From Anaerolineae bacterium (GTDB lineage Bacteria > Chloroflexota > Anaerolineae > 4572-78 > J111): DNA of 64,000 nt. This document shows, in pieces, positions 25,648 through 33,616 of the stretch. Within the stretch, counting starts at the first letter, position 1. Every line of letters starts with the position of its first letter. The position numbers and the translations under genes are program-made. The notes under the pieces are model-generated. The model saw only the letters and a list, made by a program, of their open reading frames with translations, did not search any database and had not been told where the DNA came from. The stretch spans positions 124,001 to 188,000 of the forward strand of contig JAJVIM010000013.1 in assembly GCA_022071955.1 (NCBI GenBank). The letters are read 5' to 3'.

Positions 25648-28017
25648 ATGGAGCCTCACTCTTTAACGACTGATGAGGTAGCCGAAAAAATGGAGGTCCA
25701 TCAGGATACAGTATCCCGTTGGATCAGGCAGGGCAAGCTAAAGGGTTATCGTGAGGGACATCGGTGGCTGGTACTTCTAGATGACTTCGCCAGTTTTCAG
25801 GCGAAGCGAAATCCTGAAAAGTCGCTCAAATTTCAGCATAGTCGAGATGTATTTGTGACCAAACAGTGTTTCCAAACAAGTGCCAGCGATATGCTACATT
25901 CTGGTGTTCAAATGACCGCTGAAGATAACGGAAATGATCTCGTTAAACCTCCCAACCACTCGAATCAATCTAAAAGTTTGCCTAAAAACAGCGATGACTC
26001 TCCTGACTATAATTCTGCTAAAATATCTTCTGATAATACGAAACTGTTAGTAGTATTAACCCTTGTTCCTCTCGTAATCCCTATAGGCTTTATTCTTTGG
26101 GGCATCTTCCTTAGACCTCCTAAAAACCCTACCGACTTAATATTCAGAGTGGCTGTGCTTCAGGGGGTCGCTACCACATTGACTGCTCTGGTACAAGCTT
26201 TCGCGGAAAAACTTCTCTCGAACAGGCTGAGCAATAGTAAGTACTTTGTGGTGGGGCTTATCAGCAACTCCATTGCCGTTACGTTAATTATAGTTATGAT
26301 AGCGATTTTGCCGGTCATTTACCCCATGCCTGAGCCGGAGTCTCAGCAGCAATCTGGATCCGAGACTACAGAGGAACCATTGTTGGCTCGTGCGGTTGAG
26401 TTATTGCAGGTTATGGTCAGGTTGTTACAAAATGGGGCAATGCCAACGCAAGAAATGACAGCAGAACCAACGACGGAATTGGCCACAGAGTCCACAACCA
26501 TACCCGATGAGAAAATGACGGAGGAGCCAGTAGTTGAAGCCGCCAATGAATTTTTTCCGAAAACGACTCAGACACCGACCGACACTCCCACGATACAATC
26601 CAGCCCAACGTCAACACCCATATCTTGGCCACCAACAATTCCTCCCACCGCAACACCTAGTCCTACACTTACCTCGACCCCAGTGCCTCGCATCAACTTC
26701 TGGGCCGATAGGGGTCAGGTTAAAGCTGGGGAATGTGCCAGCTTGTATTGGGAAGTAGAATATGTTCGTGAGGTATATTTAGATGAAGTAGGAGTAGTCG
26801 GACAGGGCAACCAGAACGTGTGTCCGAAAAAGACCAAAATTTATACATTACGCGTGATTCGTTTGGATGGCACAGCCGAGTTCCGCCAAGTGATCCTGGA
26901 AGTATTATCCTATCCGACTCCGGTTAGTACGTCGACTGAAACCTCAACACCAACGAGCACGCCAGTGCCAATAACCGACACACCAACGCTAATAGCTATA
27001 CCGTCGAGCACTCCTATGCCACCTGTCGAGACACCAACACCCACCTCAACCCCACCCCCGACCAATGGCTCCACGGCTACAGCTACCTTCACGTCAACAC
27101 CCACCTCAACCCTACCCCCGACCAATAGCCCCACTCCCATCGCCACGCCTACCCCAATACCCCTGGTATGCGACACTTACAATGCGGACGGACCTCTTAA
27201 CTTTGGGCCGGGTGATGGGCAAATCCTTGACATCGAAGCCGGGCACTGTATTGACGTTATGCTTTCCATACCTATTATTGGTAATGGTAACCTATCACCT
27301 GATTTCGTATTTTACGAGCGATTGGTGCCGGGGGAAGGTGTTATCTACCTAGATTGGATCGAACTTCAGCTTTCCCCGGACAGGGTGCATTGGGTAACAG
27401 TCTTTGAGTGGGGGGATAATGATCCAGCTAACACAGCCTACTCCAGTATTGCCGCTTATGGTCGGGATGAGGACGGTGAAGCTGATAATGAGCATATTCC
27501 TAGCGGAGATCTTTACGGTGATCCAATTTCTAGCGGAATATTAATTGATATTGATACGCTGAGCTTAGAAGGACCGTTTGAGTACTTGCGGATTATCAGC
27601 CCAGCCGATGGACACGACCCAGCTCAAATAGACGCGATTGAGTTTCTTATGACAAAAGACTCAACGCCGACATCGATACCTACAGCAACACTCGTCCCGT
27701 TAATGTCGGAAACCTCAACCCCAGAGCTATCAACGCCAACGCCTGAACCGCCAACACCTACACCGGAGTCGCCGACCCCGACCTCAACGCCAACGCCCGA
27801 ACCGCCAACACCTACACCGGAGTCGCCGACCCCGACCTCAACGCCAACGCCCGAACCGCCAACACCTACACCGGAGTCGCCGACCCCGACCTCAACGCCA
27901 ACACCTGAACCGCCAACACCTACCAGCGATGAAGGTGATCATAATCGTGGTCATGGCAATGACGATGATCACAATGATGAAGATAACCCTGGTCAGGGCA
28001 AGGGGGATTCCTCTTAA
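25648..28017 (+). CDS. Transmembrane HTH protein with Thr-Pro-repeat exodomain
   Basis: A 789-aa protein from an ATG with AAGGAG 6 bases before. Residues 1-55 are an excisionase/MerR-type HTH (LTTDEVAEKMEVHQDTVSRWIRQGKLKGYREGHRW as pattern). Three membrane segments follow (about 130-155, 165-190, 200-225). The outer part alternates Thr/Pro/Ser-rich linkers with a small beta domain (INFWADRGQVKAGECASLYWEVEYVREVYLDE, about 345-425) and a jelly-roll-like domain (about 510-670). It ends in an 18-residue repeat (TPTPEPPTPTPESPTPTS) and a His/Asp-rich tail. A cytoplasmic DNA-binding head joined to an outside sensor suggests a one-component membrane regulator (inference). It follows the kinase-regulator operon by 245 bp. 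Confidence 0.65.
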   Translation: MEPHSLTTDEVAEKMEVHQDTVSRWIRQGKLKGYREGHRWLVLLDDFASFQAKRNPEKSLKFQHSRDVFVTKQCFQTSASDMLHSGVQMTAEDNGNDLVKPPNHSNQSKSLPKNSDDSPDYNSAKISSDNTKLLVVLTLVPLVIPIGFILWGIFLRPPKNPTDLIFRVAVLQGVATTLTALVQAFAEKLLSNRLSNSKYFVVGLISNSIAVTLIIVMIAILPVIYPMPEPESQQQSGSETTEEPLLARAVELLQVMVRLLQNGAMPTQEMTAEPTTELATESTTIPDEKMTEEPVVEAANEFFPKTTQTPTDTPTIQSSPTSTPISWPPTIPPTATPSPTLTSTPVPRINFWADRGQVKAGECASLYWEVEYVREVYLDEVGVVGQGNQNVCPKKTKIYTLRVIRLDGTAEFRQVILEVLSYPTPVSTSTETSTPTSTPVPITDTPTLIAIPSSTPMPPVETPTPTSTPPPTNGSTATATFTSTPTSTLPPTNSPTPIATPTPIPLVCDTYNADGPLNFGPGDGQILDIEAGHCIDVMLSIPIIGNGNLSPDFVFYERLVPGEGVIYLDWIELQLSPDRVHWVTVFEWGDNDPANTAYSSIAAYGRDEDGEADNEHIPSGDLYGDPISSGILIDIDTLSLEGPFEYLRIISPADGHDPAQIDAIEFLMTKDSTPTSIPTATLVPLMSETSTPELSTPTPEPPTPTPESPTPTSTPTPEPPTPTPESPTPTSTPTPEPPTPTPESPTPTSTPTPEPPTPTSDEGDHNRGHGNDDDHNDEDNPGQGKGDSS
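27733..27923 (+). repeat. 54-bp minisatellite inside the Thr-Pro-repeat gene
   Basis: Three nearly identical 54-bp units (starting at 27733, 27787 and 27841) and a partial fourth encode an 18-residue TPTPEPPTPTPESPTPTS repeat. The frame is kept. Near-identity indicates recent slippage or unequal crossing-over and possible length variation between strains. Confidence 0.85.
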
Positions 28018-28640
28018 GATGTGGCAACCAAAAATTTAAAGTAGATCCTCTGCGGCCTCTACCCCCAATACCATACTTATGCACGACAACTGAGTCTGGT
28101 TATGATGACTGAATTTTGACGTGGGGCAAAGATCATTGCTTTATTCTGAATTTTAGTTGATATAAAAATTTCATTCTTATTTACCTTCTTTTTAGCTACC
28201 AGGCACTGGGTCCGCACCGTAGGATTGCACCAGTAAGAAGGTTTTTGTTTTGTTTTCGATAATCGCTGTTTGCGGCAAATAGAGCATCGTGAAAAATGTC
28301 CTTTTTGCAGAATATCACAATATCCTATCTTGCGAATCCAGTGCCAGCTACCAAAATTTGGGCCAAATTACTGACCGCTTGCCCTGATTCCGCCAGATAC
28401 AGACCGTTTGAGTGTACCAATACCAACGGTTTACTGCGTTTTAGTTCACATAATCAAACTAAAATGATACTGATTTTCATGGGCATTGCTGGCAATATTT
28501 GTCACTCCACACCTTTCGATAGGCTCAGGGCAAGCATTTCCGCATCTTGAGCCTATTGAAGAGCGAATGTGTAAAACTGTTGTTTCTATTCTGACTTGAG
28601 TTTAGGTGGAAATTTCAAATGTGTAACAACACGAATTTTG
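28018..28640. other. 620-bp gap with an inverted repeat
   Basis: No convincing gene. At 28515-28527 TTCGATAGGCTCA is followed by its near-perfect inverse TGAGCCTATTGAA at 28548-28560 (one mismatch, 20-base loop). This resembles the TTCGACAGGCTCA-type intergenic repeats seen in many environmental bacteria. It could also stop transcription of the 25648-28017 gene. Confidence 0.45.
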
Positions 28641-28643
28641 TTA

Positions 28644-28671
28644 TTCACAAAAGGTGTGAGTATGTTATAAT
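28644..28671 (+). promoter_or_regulatory. Promoter of the 28.7-kb small gene
   Basis: TTCACA (28644-28649), a 16-bp spacer and a perfect TATAAT (28666-28671) lie 19 bp before the ATG at 28691, giving a leader of about 12 bases without a Shine-Dalgarno site. Confidence 0.45.
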
Positions 28672-28690
28672 AACAACAATTTGTTATGTT

Positions 28691-28933
28691 ATGAGCGAAT
28701 TATTTCACCAAATAGAATCTAATCCAGAGTTGAAGTTAGTTGAAACAACATTAAAAGAGTTAATGGCTCACCGAGGTGAGTTGGAAATTCAGTTTAAAGG
28801 TATCCAATTTGATAATTGGCCAGTAGATGCGCGAGAAAGATATTTGCAGTTAGAGTCATCAATTAAAGTAGTTAAGGCTTCTGATACGGGACAGCGATGG
28901 CATCAAGCATACGTAGATGCCCGCGAGAAGTGA
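28691..28933 (+). CDS. Small unknown helical protein
   Basis: An 80-aa protein starting MSELFHQIESNPELKLVETTLKELM. It is largely helical and charged (ELEIQFKGIQFDNWPVDARERYLQLESSIKVVKAS). No family recognised. The ATG at 28691 is chosen because it fits the promoter; an in-frame start at 28619 would lie upstream of the promoter and adds a Cys-rich nonsense-like stretch. It ends 7 bp before the right copy of the 43-bp repeat. Confidence 0.45.
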   Translation: MSELFHQIESNPELKLVETTLKELMAHRGELEIQFKGIQFDNWPVDARERYLQLESSIKVVKASDTGQRWHQAYVDAREK

Positions 28934-28940
28934 TTGGATA

Positions 28941-28983
28941 GGTTAAACGAGGTAGAGTCGATGATATGTGCGAGTACCCTCCA
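28941..28983 (+). repeat. Right copy of the 43-bp direct repeat
   Basis: Matches 18923-18965 at 37 of 43 bases, same orientation, no gap. It lies between the small gene at 28.7 kb and the PUR-type gene and marks the right side of the signalling module. Confidence 0.65.
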
Positions 28984-28994
28984 CTAAAACTCCC

Positions 28995-29216
28995 TTATTG
29001 AACAAGTTTGCCGATCATTTTCTGGGTCGCGGCCAGAAATTCCCGCGCGTGGTCTGGAAAAACAATGATCCTGGGGCGCTCGCGCTCCTGGTCTTCGCCT
29101 TTGAAATGGCTTTCGGTGATGGTTAGATACGGGTTACCGTTTTCGATTTGCTTTAGGTCAAAGAAGTAGGTTCTTGCCCCCGCTTTAACGATTTTGCTTC
29201 CATTTGTGTCTGTCAT
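28995..29216 (-). CDS. DUF3276 / PUR-type nucleic-acid-binding protein
   Basis: A 73-aa protein starting MTDTNGSKIVKAGARTYFFDLKQIENGNPYLTITES, with IIVFPDHAREFLAATQKM near the end: a single PUR-like beta-beta-beta-beta-alpha repeat of the DUF3276 type. Bacterial members bind single-stranded nucleic acids with GGCGG-like preference. The start at 29216 is set by GGAGGTGAG seven bases before. It is followed, on the same strand, by the VapBC pair but is not obviously part of it. Confidence 0.75.
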   Translation of the reverse strand: MTDTNGSKIVKAGARTYFFDLKQIENGNPYLTITESHFKGEDQERERPRIIVFPDHAREFLAATQKMIGKLVQ

Positions 29217-29303
29217 ATGCTCACCTCCTCCCCGTTTTTCATAGGAAAATCGTAGCAAAGTGGCGATGAGAAGTCACCAGTCAGTACGTTTGCGTTTTAC
29301 CTC

Positions 29304-29717
29304 TCACGGTTCCAGGCGCTGGATTGCTTCTACCCGGTCAAAATCCTGGTCGTAGCTGTACAAATTTTTGAGTTGCTGCCGTTCCATATGAGCAATGGTC
29401 AGGCAATCTTCGAAATCAATGGGCATTTTATCGAATAAATCCAATGCTTTTCTTAACGCCTCTCGTCGGTTGATTTTGAGATTGGACAGCGATATTAACG
29501 GATAAAGCCGGTCACAGACTTCTGAGCGGGGCAGGTTGTACAATTTCTTCGAGGTCAAAATATAAACGACTTCCGCTATCACTGACTCGGAAGTCGTCAC
29601 TTGAAGATCCTCTTTCTCTATCCGTTTGAACAACCGGTAACACGCCTCGGCTTTGGATGGGTCATCGTTGGTGATAAACCGGATAAAGATGTTGGTATCG
29701 AGGAAACAGGTAGTCAC
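29304..29717 (-). CDS. vapC: VapC-type PIN-domain toxin
   Basis: A 137-aa PIN-domain protein: TTCFLDTNIFIRFITNDD (first acidic residue D7), SESVIAEVVYIL (E near 47), MPIDFEDCLTIAHME (acidic D/E near 99-102) and SYDQDFDRVEAIQRLEP (last Asp). These four acidic groups bind metal for RNA cleavage in VapC toxins. It overlaps the AbrB-type antitoxin gene by 4 bp, as expected for a toxin-antitoxin operon. Likely target is tRNA or rRNA; not deducible here. Confidence 0.88.
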   Translation of the reverse strand: MTTCFLDTNIFIRFITNDDPSKAEACYRLFKRIEKEDLQVTTSESVIAEVVYILTSKKLYNLPRSEVCDRLYPLISLSNLKINRREALRKALDLFDKMPIDFEDCLTIAHMERQQLKNLYSYDQDFDRVEAIQRLEP

Positions 29718-30007
29718 GCATTGAGGTTTTGTAAATAACGTTCGGCATAATCATCGTGTTTTTCGGCTCGAATTTGTTTCCAGTCTTTCGACGAATTCAA
29801 CGCGGGGATGGAACCCTTGATGTCTTCCAGTGACATCAAACGTCTTGGTCTAATCTCAACCGCATCTTCAGTAATCCTGAAAATGATTTTATCCTTGCGC
29901 TTAACTTTCAGATGCCGGCGAACTGCCTGGGGAATGGTCACCAAGCCTTTCTGGCTAAGCGTGCCCTCGAATTCTTTGACCGGTGGGTTGATCAGTGGTG
30001 TATCCAT
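29714..30007 (-). CDS. vapB: AbrB/MazE-type antitoxin
   Basis: A 97-aa protein. The N-terminal swapped-hairpin domain (EGTLSQKGLVTIPQAVRRHLKVKRKDKIIFRITEDAVEIRP, about 14-54, quoted as a pattern) is the AbrB fold that binds DNA. The C-terminal helical tail (LEDIKGSIPALNSSKDWKQIRAEKHDDYAERYL) would wrap the PIN toxin. First gene of the pair; a palindrome (TACCA GTA TGGTA) sits 16 bp before the ATG, a likely operator for autoregulation. Confidence 0.88.
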   Translation of the reverse strand: MDTPLINPPVKEFEGTLSQKGLVTIPQAVRRHLKVKRKDKIIFRITEDAVEIRPRRLMSLEDIKGSIPALNSSKDWKQIRAEKHDDYAERYLQNLNA

Positions 30008-30022
30008 AATCTTATTTGTTGC

Positions 30023-30035
30023 TACCAGTATGGTA
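30023..30035. promoter_or_regulatory. Candidate operator of the VapBC pair
   Basis: TACCA-GTA-TGGTA, a perfect 5+5 inverted repeat 16 bp upstream of the antitoxin start. AbrB-type antitoxins usually bind such palindromes to repress their own operon. Confidence 0.45.
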
Positions 30036-30187
30036 CGAAATGCCGGTTAAGATTTCAAGAGGCAGTTTTATGCGCCCTCTGGCTTTGCCGCTGCACCGAT
30101 CTTAACCGGTTCAATTATCTTTCCGACGACATTTTCTAAGTTACGCAACCCGGTTTAACGGTTGAAAAGCCACTCAAAATATGCTCT

Positions 30188-30225
30188 AATTTGGTTAACA
30201 TAATTTAGATTAAAATAACCAAATT
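30188..30225 (+). promoter_or_regulatory. 10-bp inverted repeat at the tyrosine-recombinase start
   Basis: AATTTGGTTA (30188-30197) and TAACCAAATT (30216-30225) are perfect inverse copies separated by 18 AT-rich bases. The right arm overlaps the TTG start codon. It could be an autorepression operator or recombinase binding arms. Confidence 0.5.
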
Positions 30226-31312
30226 GGAAGACAACAAAACCTCATTTTCCATCGTCAATCACTCCTCGTCATCGAGTGCTGCCACCATTTTCAAACGCTT
30301 GATGGCCAGCAAGTCAGCAGCCTTGACCCGTCAAGCCTATGCCAATGATTTGCGCGACTTTGCAGATTTCCTCGGTATCGAATCTACAGAGCAACATCCA
30401 CTAACCGCTATCCCTGACACTGCCTGGCAACACTTGGATACAACCCACGTGGCGGCATATCTCGAATACCTCAAACAGAATGTCAGCGACAAAACCGGCC
30501 GACCATATAGCACGGCTACTATTTCCCGGCGGATTACGGCCATCCGTGAACTACTCACCGAAGCGGCATATCTTGACTTGTACTCCCACCAACGCTTGCA
30601 CTATCTCAAAGAACGGTTAACTCCACCAGAAGTCACTCATCAGCACCACGCCGGCATTACCCCTAATGAACAAATCAAGTTGCTGGAACAAGCCGGCAAG
30701 CAACCAGGGCTAAAAGGACTACGTGATTATGCCCTCTTCCGTCTTTGGCTTGATACTGGTCTGCGTCGAGCAGAATTAGCCAGTCTCAAAGTTAAAGACC
30801 TCATAGTCAAACACGGCATTCCTACAATTGTGGTGCGTCAGGGAAAAGGCAATAAGGTGCGGGAGATCGGGATTGAAAGCTATACCGCTCACGTAGTTAA
30901 AGAGTGGTTACTAGTCAGTGGGCAGGTAGACAATGAGAATAATCCAATGTTTTGCCAGGTACGCAAGTTTGGTCAGGCTGATGAGGCGGTTTATCAGGTG
31001 GTTGAACCAGATAAACATTTATCAGGGGCGGCCCTGTGGAAACTGGTGTGCTGGTATCGTCAGCAGGCCAACATCGACAGTCAGATTTCGCCCCATTCGT
31101 TCCGGGTGGCGCTGGTAACTGATGCCTTAAACGGTGAAGCCCCTCTGCAACACGTCCAGGCGGTTGGTGGTTGGACAACTACTCAAATGATTACCCAAAT
31201 CTATGATCGTAACCGCTACGCTGAACCGGTGGCGCGGTACAGGAAAACCAACCTGCCACGAAAAGAGCTTGTTCAGTTCACCTCGGGTGATTTTATGGCA
31301 CCGCCAAACTGA
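30224..31312 (+). CDS. Tyrosine recombinase (integrase)
   Basis: A 362-aa protein. An N-terminal core-binding domain (SAALTRQAYANDLRDFADFLG, about 30-125) is followed by the catalytic domain: first Arg in DTGLRRAELASLKV (about 178-191), Lys in VRQGKGNKVREIGI (about 207), HSFR (H-x-x-R) in SPHSFRVALVTDAL (about 295), GGW-type second-His position in AVGGWTTTQMIT and nucleophile Tyr in ITQIYDRNRYAEP (about 328). The second His is replaced by Gly/Trp, tolerated in this family. The longest frame starts at TTG 30224 without a clear ribosome site; an ATG at 30302 would lose part of the arm domain. It may mobilise part of the island or a cassette. Confidence 0.85.
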   Translation: MEDNKTSFSIVNHSSSSSAATIFKRLMASKSAALTRQAYANDLRDFADFLGIESTEQHPLTAIPDTAWQHLDTTHVAAYLEYLKQNVSDKTGRPYSTATISRRITAIRELLTEAAYLDLYSHQRLHYLKERLTPPEVTHQHHAGITPNEQIKLLEQAGKQPGLKGLRDYALFRLWLDTGLRRAELASLKVKDLIVKHGIPTIVVRQGKGNKVREIGIESYTAHVVKEWLLVSGQVDNENNPMFCQVRKFGQADEAVYQVVEPDKHLSGAALWKLVCWYRQQANIDSQISPHSFRVALVTDALNGEAPLQHVQAVGGWTTTQMITQIYDRNRYAEPVARYRKTNLPRKELVQFTSGDFMAPPN

Positions 31313-31319
31313 CACACCT

Positions 31320-31559
31320 ATGCACACGCAGACCTACCAAAAGCAAATCGTTGAAATTTATCCGGCAGCTTTATGGAAACAGCGCCATACCTGGCGAAAT
31401 GTATACCATTTACTGCCGAGAAATAGTTGTTTGTTGGTCATTGATGGAAAAAATACTAAGCAGACTACTACGATGAGGCAGGTGGCACAAGCGTTTCGCC
31501 AGAGGGGACAACAAGTGTTGATATGGATGTTTCCTGGACAGGATTTCGCACGAAATTGA
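31320..31559 (+). CDS. Small unknown protein after the recombinase
   Basis: A 79-aa protein starting MHTQTYQKQIVEIYPAALWKQRHTWRNVYHLLP, with CLLVIDGKNTKQTTTMRQVAQAFRQRGQQVLIWMFPG, a short alpha/beta pattern with a possible Asp near residue 41. It starts 8 bp after the integrase stop, so it is probably cotranscribed. Basic and unrecognised; it could be an integrase accessory factor or a remnant. Confidence 0.5.
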   Translation: MHTQTYQKQIVEIYPAALWKQRHTWRNVYHLLPRNSCLLVIDGKNTKQTTTMRQVAQAFRQRGQQVLIWMFPGQDFARN

Positions 31560-31638
31560 GGTATTTAGGCGTAGATGGAATAATTTCCTTAGCGTGCAAA
31601 ATTCTACAATTCGGGTACTACCGTTTACACTGTACTTA

Positions 31639-32834
31639 GTGCTCTGTTAAGCTAGAATTTGCAACAAGTTAATATATGGCTATCCTAAAGAGATGGCCAA
31701 ACATATTGAATTAACCACAGAAGAACGACAAACATTAGAACAAATGGTAAAGTCGGGTGTCAGATCAGCCCGGGTGGTCGGGCGGGCACGGGCGCTATTG
31801 CTGCTGGACCGAAGCCAGGGGAACGAAAGTACGCTGGACGAAGTGGTCGAGGCGGCAATGCTCAGTAAGGGTACCCTCAATAACCTTAAGAAACGGTACT
31901 TTTCAGGTGGGATAGAGCGGGCCCTGTACGACAAGCCCAGACCAGGAGCCAAACCGAAGATTGATGGTGAGGTAGAGGCTCACCTGATTGCCCTGGTATG
32001 CAGCGATCCGCCGCCGGGACAAGCCCGCTGGACGTTACGCCTACTGGCCGAAAGATTGATCAGCCTGGAGGTGGTCGACACGATCAGTCACGTGGCGGTC
32101 GGGGACGCGCTAAAAAAAATGAACTTAAACCCTGGCAAGTGAAATCGTGGTGTATTCCCAAGGCGGGGGCTCGCTTTGTAGCCAAGATGGAAGACGTGTT
32201 ATCGGTCTACCAGCGGCCCTATGACCCCCAACGACCACAGGTTTGTCTGGATGAGATCCACAAAGCCTTACGGACGACCCCACGGGGCCAGATCGGGTTA
32301 GCACCAGGCCAGGCACCGCGGGAAGATTACGAATACAAACGGGATGGCAAGTGCGCCTTATTCCTGGCGGTTGAACCCTTAGCCGGCAAACGCTATGTCT
32401 GGGTTCACCCCCGTCGGGGCAACCTCAATTTCGCTGAGGTACTGCGAGACCTGGTGGAGAAGATCTACTCGGAAGCAGACAAGGTTGTGCTGGTGGCCGA
32501 CAATCTCAACATCCATCATCCGGCAGCGTTGTATGAACGTTTTCCGGCGGCCCAGGCCCGGCGCATTGCCGAGAAGATTGAATGGCACTACACGCCGGAG
32601 CATGCCAGTTGGCTCAATATTGCCGAATGCGAACTGTCGGTGCTCAAACGACAATGTCTGAAACCGAGGCTGCCTGACATTGAGACGGTAAGGCAGCAGG
32701 TGGCAGCCTGGCAACAACGACGTAATCAGATGCAAACGACCATTGATTGGCGCTTCACGACCGATGACGCTCGCATCAAACTGAAACGACTTTATCCAAT
32801 TGTAAAGGTACAATAATTAGCTTAACAGAGCACT
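31639..32834 (+). mobile_element. IS630-family element
   Basis: About 1.2 kb with matching ends GTGCTCTGTTAAGCTA on the left and, read inward from the right, AGTGCTCTGTTAAGCTA. TA lies directly outside each end (31637-31638 and 32835-32836), as expected for IS630 insertion at TA. It inserted exactly at the stop codon of a decayed EVE-domain gene. Confidence 0.85.
31693..32816 (+). CDS. IS630-family transposase made by -1 frameshift
   Basis: Two overlapping frames form one transposase. The first (31693-32142) holds the HTH part (MAKHIELTTEERQTLEQMV, ...GTLNNLKKRYF). The second enters around 32110 and carries the DDE domain: VCLDEIHKAL (D), VVLVADNLNIHH (D) and LNIAECELSVLKRQ (E), followed by a C-terminal KVQ at 32816. 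The frames join in an A8 run after GCT (about 32112-32120), where slipping one base back turns DALKKM into ALKKNELKPWQVKSW. This is the usual IS630 OrfAB arrangement, so frameshifting is probably programmed and the enzyme intact. Confidence 0.85.
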
Positions 32835-33264
32835 TAGCCAATATCTATTTCGTATTGAGCATTTTCTAACCAGCTTTTGATTGCATGCCATTCATCTCCA
32901 GTTACAGGGAAATTGGTGCCACGTGGCGTATGAAGTATTTTTAATTCCCATAAAGCTGGATCGTTCCGAAGAAAAATCTTGAGAAGTGGATTTTCTAATA
33001 ACAAAAGGTTATATCTCACAAGAACTCGTGGTTTGACTTAGAGACCATCACCTCGCTTATGCCAATAATCCAACCCTTTTTGCGAGTCAGACATTACCAT
33101 AGGTTCGGTCATAACCCTACCAAGCGCATATATTCCTGCCTCTTGGCCCGAAATCCTAGCGTGTACACGATGATCACCTATATGGATTCTTTGGCATATT
33201 GATTTAAATTCCAATACTCTTCTCTTTCTGTTTTTAACGAGTCTACAATCCGATGATGATCAGG
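32834..33264 (-). pseudogene. Decayed EVE-domain gene
   Basis: Translating the minus strand gives REEYWNLNQYAKESI in one frame (about 33220-33178), then, after a frameshift, IGDHRVHARISGQEAGIYALGRVMTEP and LDYWHKRGDGL in another, then an in-frame TAA near 33041, then VKPRVLVRYNLLLLENPLLKIFLRNDP and PRGTNFPVTGDEWHAIKSWLE to a stop at 32834. These blocks match the EVE fold (WN-x-NQ, GD..., SGqeAGIYAlG, the PLLK block and GTNFPVTGDEW). EVE domains read modified DNA bases and often accompany restriction systems. The start region and two coding lesions make it non-functional. The 33265-33310 bases upstream show no clear start. Confidence 0.7.
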
Positions 33265-33310
33265 TTAGCTTAGATGTTCGTCTGCTGGGTCAATTGCCAG
33301 CGGCGGGTGT

Positions 33311-33338
33311 TTGGTTATGAGATAAGATAGGATATAAT
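33311..33338 (+). promoter_or_regulatory. Promoter upstream of the plus-strand defence cluster
   Basis: TTGGTT (33311-33316), 16-bp spacer, perfect TATAAT (33333-33338). It would start a roughly 270-base leader before the CBS/HEPN-like gene, containing a small open frame and a hairpin. Confidence 0.45.
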
Positions 33339-33403
33339 GAGGTCATCTCTTTGTAATTTTCTGACTCACGCAGATTAAGACGAAGGATAAGAATAAGGGT
33401 AAA

Positions 33404-33526
33404 ATGCGACTCAAGGGGCGAGCAGCGGAAATGGATGACCACTTTATCAATTTGAACCTCCCTCAAACCTTACATATTCCCTCCGCCGACGTTGGTATTA
33501 TCGAGAATTTCTTTTGCAGGTATTAG
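33404..33526 (+). CDS. Small 40-aa open frame in the leader
   Basis: MRLKGRAAEMDDHFINLNLP and then QTLHIPSADVGIIENFFCRY, preceded by AAGGG four bases before ATG. Its TAG touches a hairpin with a short T-rich tail (33526-33558). It may be a leader peptide or a gene remnant. No homology recognised. Confidence 0.35.
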   Translation: MRLKGRAAEMDDHFINLNLPQTLHIPSADVGIIENFFCRY

Positions 33527-33558
33527 CCCACACTAACCGTTATTGTCAAGGTGCGGGC
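33526..33558 (+). terminator. Attenuator-like hairpin before the defence cluster
   Basis: GCCCACAC (33526-33533) pairs with GTGCGGGC (33551-33558), one mismatch, followed by TTCTTTC. It lies directly after the 40-aa frame and 59 bp before the next gene start, so it may limit read-through into the cluster. Confidence 0.4.
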
Positions 33559-33616
33559 TTCTTTCATTTATACCCAATAGATATTATTGGCGTTCACTCA
33601 GTTGGTAGTAAAGGTA

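Noticed and set aside
27733..27923. Regular 54-bp repeats as a possible CRISPR or iteron array
   Set aside because: No spacers; units are tandem, in frame and encode Thr-Pro repeats.
32834..33019. A free-standing 61-aa gene at the IS630 edge
   Set aside because: It is the C-terminal part of the EVE-domain pseudogene, beginning after an in-frame stop.
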